A stretch of DNA of 47,270 nucleotides from a bacterium. Its GTDB lineage: Bacteria > Hydrothermota > UBA3072 > JAPDKE01. The number at the start of each line of letters is the position of its first letter. Within the stretch, counting starts at the first letter, position 1. The stretch spans positions 1-47,270 of the forward strand of contig JAPDKE010000017.1 in the NCBI GenBank assembly GCA_029258725.1. The letters are read 5' to 3'. The notes beneath the pieces were generated by a model. The model had not been told where the DNA came from and did not search any database. It was given only the letters and a program-made list of their open reading frames with translations. Positions 43,891 through 47,270 of this stretch are shown here, piece by piece. A program made the translations under genes and the position numbers.

Positions 43891-44423
43891 ATGAGTTCAA
43901 CCCTCCGGTATCTTTTCTCACCATAAAGAACAAATCCTCCAATTTCAATATGAAAGTCGCCGAGTGTTCCTGAGAGGCTCCCATTCCTGTTCTTTCTCCA
44001 CTTCATCTCTCTTTCTTTTTCGTTCACTGCAATTATAATGCTCAGTTTTCCACGGCTCATGTCTGCAATGTCCGTTCCACTCGGAATTGCCTTTGCCTTG
44101 TTTGCTCCAAGCTCTGTGTGAGAATGATAATCCCCTATTACCTCCCCCGGCCATTCACTCAGGATATCTATCATCCTCTCAAGAACCCTTTCCTTTGGAG
44201 GCATGGTGTAGGTGTATCCTTTTACTGCCGTCTGATATGGAATTGCATACTCAACCACAAATTCCTGCCCCATTCCGTATCCCAGGAGGAGTCCGAGGGT
44301 TTCATGATGATAAACCTCTATTGCCGAGAGTATCATTGAAAGGAATGCGTTTTCCTTAATGTATGCCCTCGGTCTTAAAAGTTTTTCCTCATGGAAAAGT
44401 AAGGCGTAAGGGTCCTTCTCCAA
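43860..44423 (-). CDS. JAMM/MPN-type metallopeptidase
   Basis: This 187-residue protein has a JAB1/MPN fold. A Glu-containing ETLGLLLGYG is followed by DYHSHTELGANKAKAIPSGT with TDIAD after it, giving the HxH-x(12)-S-x2-D zinc motif with a slightly long loop. JAMM enzymes remove ubiquitin-like modifiers or process sulfur carriers and other C-terminal tags; no ubiquitin-like partner is visible. The start TTG 44423 has GGAGGG 5 nt upstream, which supports it despite a 49-nt overlap with the preceding gene. It lies in one operon with the lyase and the dehydrogenase. Substrate unknown. Confidence 0.75.
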   Translation of the reverse strand: MEKDPYALLFHEEKLLRPRAYIKENAFLSMILSAIEVYHHETLGLLLGYGMGQEFVVEYAIPYQTAVKGYTYTMPPKERVLERMIDILSEWPGEVIGDYHSHTELGANKAKAIPSGTDIADMSRGKLSIIIAVNEKEREMKWRKNRNGSLSGTLGDFHIEIGGFVLYGEKRYRRVELICPAATGIKF

Positions 44424-44794
44424 TCCAGCCCTCCGTGAAACTCAAGGGTTTTGTATCTCTTTACAAGAAACAAACTCACTCCCCCTCCTCTTCTTTCCTC
44501 AAAGACCTTTTCCCGTATTTTCCAGTTTCCCTGGCGGTATGTTTCCCATCTTATCTGGGTTTCCACATAGAACCACGCGCCAGCCCCCAGCCATCCTTTT
44601 ACCAGTTCAAAACCAAACCTGAGCATCCTGGTTGATACATCCTCCGCCTCCCTTTCTCCCCATGATTCTTCTTTTTCAATCACATACCCCACCTTTATCC
44701 TCGCTGAAATCCCTTTTTCTTCTGTATAAAGTCCAAGGAAGAAGAGGGGCTCGATACCCCAGAGGATACCGAGCCCCGCAAACCCGTGCCACAC
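44375..44794 (-). CDS. small predicted envelope protein
   Basis: This 139-residue protein is of no family I recognise. Its strand-like segments (FGFELVKGWLGAGAWFYVET, GGGVSLFLVKRYKTLEFHGG) and C-terminal Phe suggest a small outer-membrane barrel fragment. Its GTG start overlaps the last base of the dehydrogenase stop codon (TAGTG), a coupling signal. Its end overlaps the JAMM gene by 49 nt. There is no clear signal peptide. Reality is supported mainly by its exact fit between two genes. Confidence 0.55.
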   Translation of the reverse strand: MWHGFAGLGILWGIEPLFFLGLYTEEKGISARIKVGYVIEKEESWGEREAEDVSTRMLRFGFELVKGWLGAGAWFYVETQIRWETYRQGNWKIREKVFEERRGGGVSLFLVKRYKTLEFHGGLDWRRTLTPYFSMRKNF

Positions 44795-46290
44795 TATTTT
44801 GTAACGGCTGTGTCTATCTGTGCCTTCTGGAGTTTTCCTGAGAAGTCAACGTAAACCGTCTTTATCTCGGTGAATATCTCGTATGCCCACTTTCCTCCTT
44901 CCCTGTGTCCGTTGCCCGTGCGCTTGACACCACCAAATGGAAGATGACACTCTGCACCAATGGTGGGTGCATTTATGTAAGTTATTCCTGCCTCAAGCAG
45001 TTCAACCGCCCTCATTGCGAGCCTTATATCGGTTGTATAGATGGAGGAGGAGAGACCATAGGTTGTGTTGTTTGCAACCTCTATTGCCTCATCAAAGTCC
45101 TTCACCTTTATCACAGAAAGGACAGGACCGAATATCTCCTCCTGTGCTATTCTCATTTCAGGTTTCACGTCCACAAATATGGTGGGCTGCATGAACCATC
45201 CCTTTGCGTAATCACCGTCCGTGAGCCTTTCTCCACCGTATATGAGTTTTGCTCCTTCCTTCTTTCCTATTTCAACATATTCCAGGATTTTATTCAACTG
45301 TGATTCATTTATAACCGGACCCATTTCAATGGTCTCATCAAGCCCATTTCCTATTTTCAGTTTCTTCACCCTTTCAACAAGCATCTCAATAAACTTATCA
45401 TGGATGGGCTCATGGAGAATCAATCTTGATGTTGCCGTGCAGCGCTGTCCGGTTGTTCCAAATGCACCCCAGAGCACACCCTCAAGTGCAAGTTCAAGGT
45501 CTGCATCCTCCATCACAATCTGCGGGTTCTTTCCACCAAGTTCAAGGGATACACGCTTCAGGTGCTTTCCTGCAACCTCTGCTATCCTGGAGCCGACCTC
45601 GGATGACCCGGTGAAGGAAATAACACCTATGTCAGGATGGGAAAGGATTGCCTCTCCAACCTCACGACCTGTCCCGTGAACAAGATTTACAACCCCAGGC
45701 GGGACCCCTGCCTCTGTGAGTATTTCCACCAGTTTTGTTGCCGTTGCGGGTGTATCGCTTGCAGGTTTGAAAACAACTGCGTTTCCGGTGAGGAGTGCAG
45801 GAAATATCTTCCAGCATGGGATTGCCATGGGGAAGTTCCAGGGAGTGATTATTCCAGCCACTCCAACCGGTCTCATCACGGTGAATGCCATCATGTTCGG
45901 GAGTTCGGATGGGGTGGTTATTCCAAAGAGCCTTCTTCCCTCTCCAAATGCATAGTATGCGGTGTCAATTCCCTCCTGCACATCTCCCCTTGTTTCCTTC
46001 AGTATCTTTCCCATCTCCCTTGTCATCAGCCTTGCAAGTTCTTCCTTCCTCTGAACAAGGAGGTCTCCTGCCCTTCCGAGGATTTCACCCCTCTTTGGAA
46101 CTGGCATTTTTGCCCATTCACGCTGTGCCTTTTTGGCAGCCTCCACAGCCTTTTCAACATCCTCTTTTGAAGATTTGGGGAATACACCTATCACCTCATC
46201 CCAGTTTGCGGGATTTCTGTTTTCAAATGTTCTTCCGGTAACCGAGTCTATCCATTCTCCGTTGATGTAGTTGTAGTATCTTTCCGCCAT
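44794..46290 (-). CDS. NAD(P)-dependent aldehyde dehydrogenase
   Basis: This 498-residue ALDH superfamily enzyme has ITPWNFPMAIPCWKIFPALL, FTGSSEVGSRIAEVAGKHLK, the catalytic Glu250 in LELGGKNPQI and Cys284 in GTTGQRCTATSR. The C-terminal QEEIFGPVLSVIKVKDFDEA and LPFGGVKRTGNGHREGG also match. The sequence resembles alpha-ketoglutaric/aminoadipic-type semialdehyde dehydrogenases, but the substrate is not determined. AAAAAAGGAGGAGAG precedes ATG 46290. It is the first gene of the leftward operon, behind the promoter at 46319-46347. Aldehydes from amino acid breakdown are plausible substrates, given the lyase downstream. Confidence 0.92.
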   Translation of the reverse strand: MAERYYNYINGEWIDSVTGRTFENRNPANWDEVIGVFPKSSKEDVEKAVEAAKKAQREWAKMPVPKRGEILGRAGDLLVQRKEELARLMTREMGKILKETRGDVQEGIDTAYYAFGEGRRLFGITTPSELPNMMAFTVMRPVGVAGIITPWNFPMAIPCWKIFPALLTGNAVVFKPASDTPATATKLVEILTEAGVPPGVVNLVHGTGREVGEAILSHPDIGVISFTGSSEVGSRIAEVAGKHLKRVSLELGGKNPQIVMEDADLELALEGVLWGAFGTTGQRCTATSRLILHEPIHDKFIEMLVERVKKLKIGNGLDETIEMGPVINESQLNKILEYVEIGKKEGAKLIYGGERLTDGDYAKGWFMQPTIFVDVKPEMRIAQEEIFGPVLSVIKVKDFDEAIEVANNTTYGLSSSIYTTDIRLAMRAVELLEAGITYINAPTIGAECHLPFGGVKRTGNGHREGGKWAYEIFTEIKTVYVDFSGKLQKAQIDTAVTK

Positions 46291-46318
46291 CTCTCCTCCT
46301 TTTTTGGGTTACCCTCCA

Positions 46319-46347
46319 AGGATAACAGAAGGAAATGTTCAAGTCAA
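46319..46347 (-). promoter_or_regulatory. promoter of the aldehyde dehydrogenase operon
   Basis: On the minus strand TTGACT (46347-46342), 17 nt, then TATCCT (46324-46319). The ATG at 46290 follows with AAGGAGG between, giving a leader of about 20 nt. Divergent from the promoter at 46422. Confidence 0.6.
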
Positions 46348-46421
46348 CCCTCGTATTTCCTCAAAATTAAATCTTCCCGGGGCTGATTTTTGAGGTGTCT
46401 TGAATCATAAGCATGCCAGAC

Positions 46422-46450
46422 TTGACATAGTGGGTTCTGGATTTTATCTT
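46422..46450 (+). promoter_or_regulatory. promoter predicting a leaderless radical SAM mRNA
   Basis: TTGACA (46422-46427), a 17-nt spacer and TATCTT (46445-46450). The ATG at 46459 is 8 nt after the -10 box, with no Shine-Dalgarno, so the transcript should begin within about 2 nt of the start codon. Confidence 0.65.
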
Positions 46451-46458
46451 TAAACGAG

Positions 46459-47270
46459 ATGAACAGAATTGACTTTCTCAAAAAAGAGGCGTCTTATGAG
46501 TGTATTTATTACCCTGCAAGGGGAAGAGGGAGGATAATTCCTGTTTTCAAGGTCCTCATTTCCACCGCATGTGAGTATAACTGCAGGTACTGCTCTCTTA
46601 GGTGTGGAAGGGAAATACCCAGGATTTACGTTCCTCCAAAAGAGATGGCGGATATATTCATGGAGGAGTATAAAAGGGGAAGAGTGGATGGGATGTTTCT
46701 TTCTTCAGGAATAATAAAGGATGCGGAATGGAGCCAGGAAAAGATTCTTGAGACTGCAAAGATTTTGAGGGAGAAGTATGGATTTACAGGATACCTTCAC
46801 CTGAAGGTCCTTCCAGGAGCACCACCCGAACTCATACGTGAACTATCAAGGTATGCAACCCGCCTTTCCTTAAACCTTGAGGCACCGGGAGACAGTATTT
46901 TGAAGAAAATAGCACCCAGGAAACACTTCACGGAGTTCTTTTCAAAACTCGGGATTATCTCAAAATATGCAAGAAGCACGGCAACCCAGATAATCATTGG
47001 AGGATGGATAACGGACCGCCAGGTTCTTTCTTTATCCCATACCCTTTACAGGAAGTTTGGAATAACCAGGGTTTATTATTCTCCATTCAGGAGGGTTCCG
47101 GATACCCCCATGGAGAATGAACCCGAATGTCCTGGATGGAGGATAAAGAGGCTTTATCAGGCGGACAGGCTCATCAAAATTTACGGATTCAAACCCCATG
47201 AACTTGTTTATGATGAAGATGGAAACCTTCCTGATGAGGACCCGAAGGAACTCTGGGCAAGGTTTCATCC
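46459..47270 (+). CDS. radical SAM protein of the putative DNA modification/repair family (3' end outside window)
   Basis: The frame is open from ATG 46459 to the window edge (270 codons). The radical SAM [4Fe-4S] motif is CEYNCRYC (Cys38, Cys42, Cys45), followed by IPRIYVPPKEMADIFMEEY, GMFLSSGIIKDAEWSQEKIL and GYLHLKVLPGAPPELI. This wording matches the TIGR03916 group, called putative DNA modification/repair radical SAM proteins. That group is usually encoded beside a uracil-DNA-glycosylase-like partner, which would lie beyond this edge. The biochemical reaction is not known to me. The gene is divergent from the dehydrogenase operon. Confidence 0.85.
   Translation, partial: MNRIDFLKKEASYECIYYPARGRGRIIPVFKVLISTACEYNCRYCSLRCGREIPRIYVPPKEMADIFMEEYKRGRVDGMFLSSGIIKDAEWSQEKILETAKILREKYGFTGYLHLKVLPGAPPELIRELSRYATRLSLNLEAPGDSILKKIAPRKHFTEFFSKLGIISKYARSTATQIIIGGWITDRQVLSLSHTLYRKFGITRVYYSPFRRVPDTPMENEPECPGWRIKRLYQADRLIKIYGFKPHELVYDEDGNLPDEDPKELWARFH

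Noticed and set aside
1-47270. Possible CRISPR array, insertion sequence or integrase-type mobile element
   Set aside because: No regularly spaced repeats, transposase or integrase motifs were seen on either strand.

Overview
The window looks like a chromosomal piece from a thermophilic, diderm bacterium of a poorly cultured lineage. The WOR-3 / Stahlbacteria / Hydrothermae type is my best guess, from general appearance only. Supporting signs are densely overlapping genes, AGG/ATA-rich codon use, lysine- and glutamate-rich proteins, a predicted outer-membrane and secreted protein set whose C-termini resemble the Por (type IX) sorting domain, a pyruvoyl-type arginine decarboxylase, and a bacterial core (dnaE, purA, secA, ftsEX, rpsT).

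Region 1 (1-12050) is an accessory, defence-like island, visibly AT-rich up to about 5750. It opens with two archaeal-looking fragments: the tail of GatE and an N-terminally truncated Ard1/RimI-type acetyltransferase. The second is fused in frame to a KAP-family P-loop NTPase that lacks its Walker A motif. A tight operon follows: KAP NTPase, an unrecognised helical protein, HsdS, a membrane-associated HEPN protein, HsdR and a YgjP-type zinc peptidase. No HsdM is present; it may have lain upstream of the break. Next come two divergent, 5'-truncated MNT-type nucleotidyltransferase remnants (the second with a HEPN remnant). They flank a 2.1-kb gene for an LVIVD-repeat secreted propeller.

Region 2 (12022-15520) has two divergently transcribed envelope genes: an outer-membrane barrel candidate and an SBBP-repeat secreted protein.

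Region 3 (15708-38245) is one long co-oriented stretch. It holds tRNA-Leu(CAG), an MBL hydrolase, DUF502, a CorC-like CBS protein, dnaE, a small envelope protein, purA, secA, hldD and an O-antigen-ligase-like protein. After that come a split transketolase, ftsE, ftsX, rnfC, an SLBB protein, a Wzz/BY-kinase, argF, a pyruvoyl arginine decarboxylase, agmatinase and rpsT. Most junctions are ATGA/TGATG overlaps. Heptose epimerase, ligase, SLBB and BY-kinase together suggest surface polysaccharide synthesis; ArgF, decarboxylase and agmatinase link arginine to putrescine.

Region 4 (46347 down to 38247, minus strand) is a five-gene operon: aldehyde dehydrogenase, small barrel protein, JAMM peptidase, tryptophanase-family lyase and a 1427-residue secreted protein. 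Divergent from it is a radical SAM protein of the DNA modification/repair family, which runs off the right edge.

Eight sigma-70-like promoters are visible. Three of them (before the transketolase, SLBB and radical SAM genes) end 6-8 nt before the start codon with no Shine-Dalgarno, which predicts leaderless mRNAs. Most other genes have good AGGAGG-type ribosome sites. I saw no CRISPR array, rRNA or insertion sequence.
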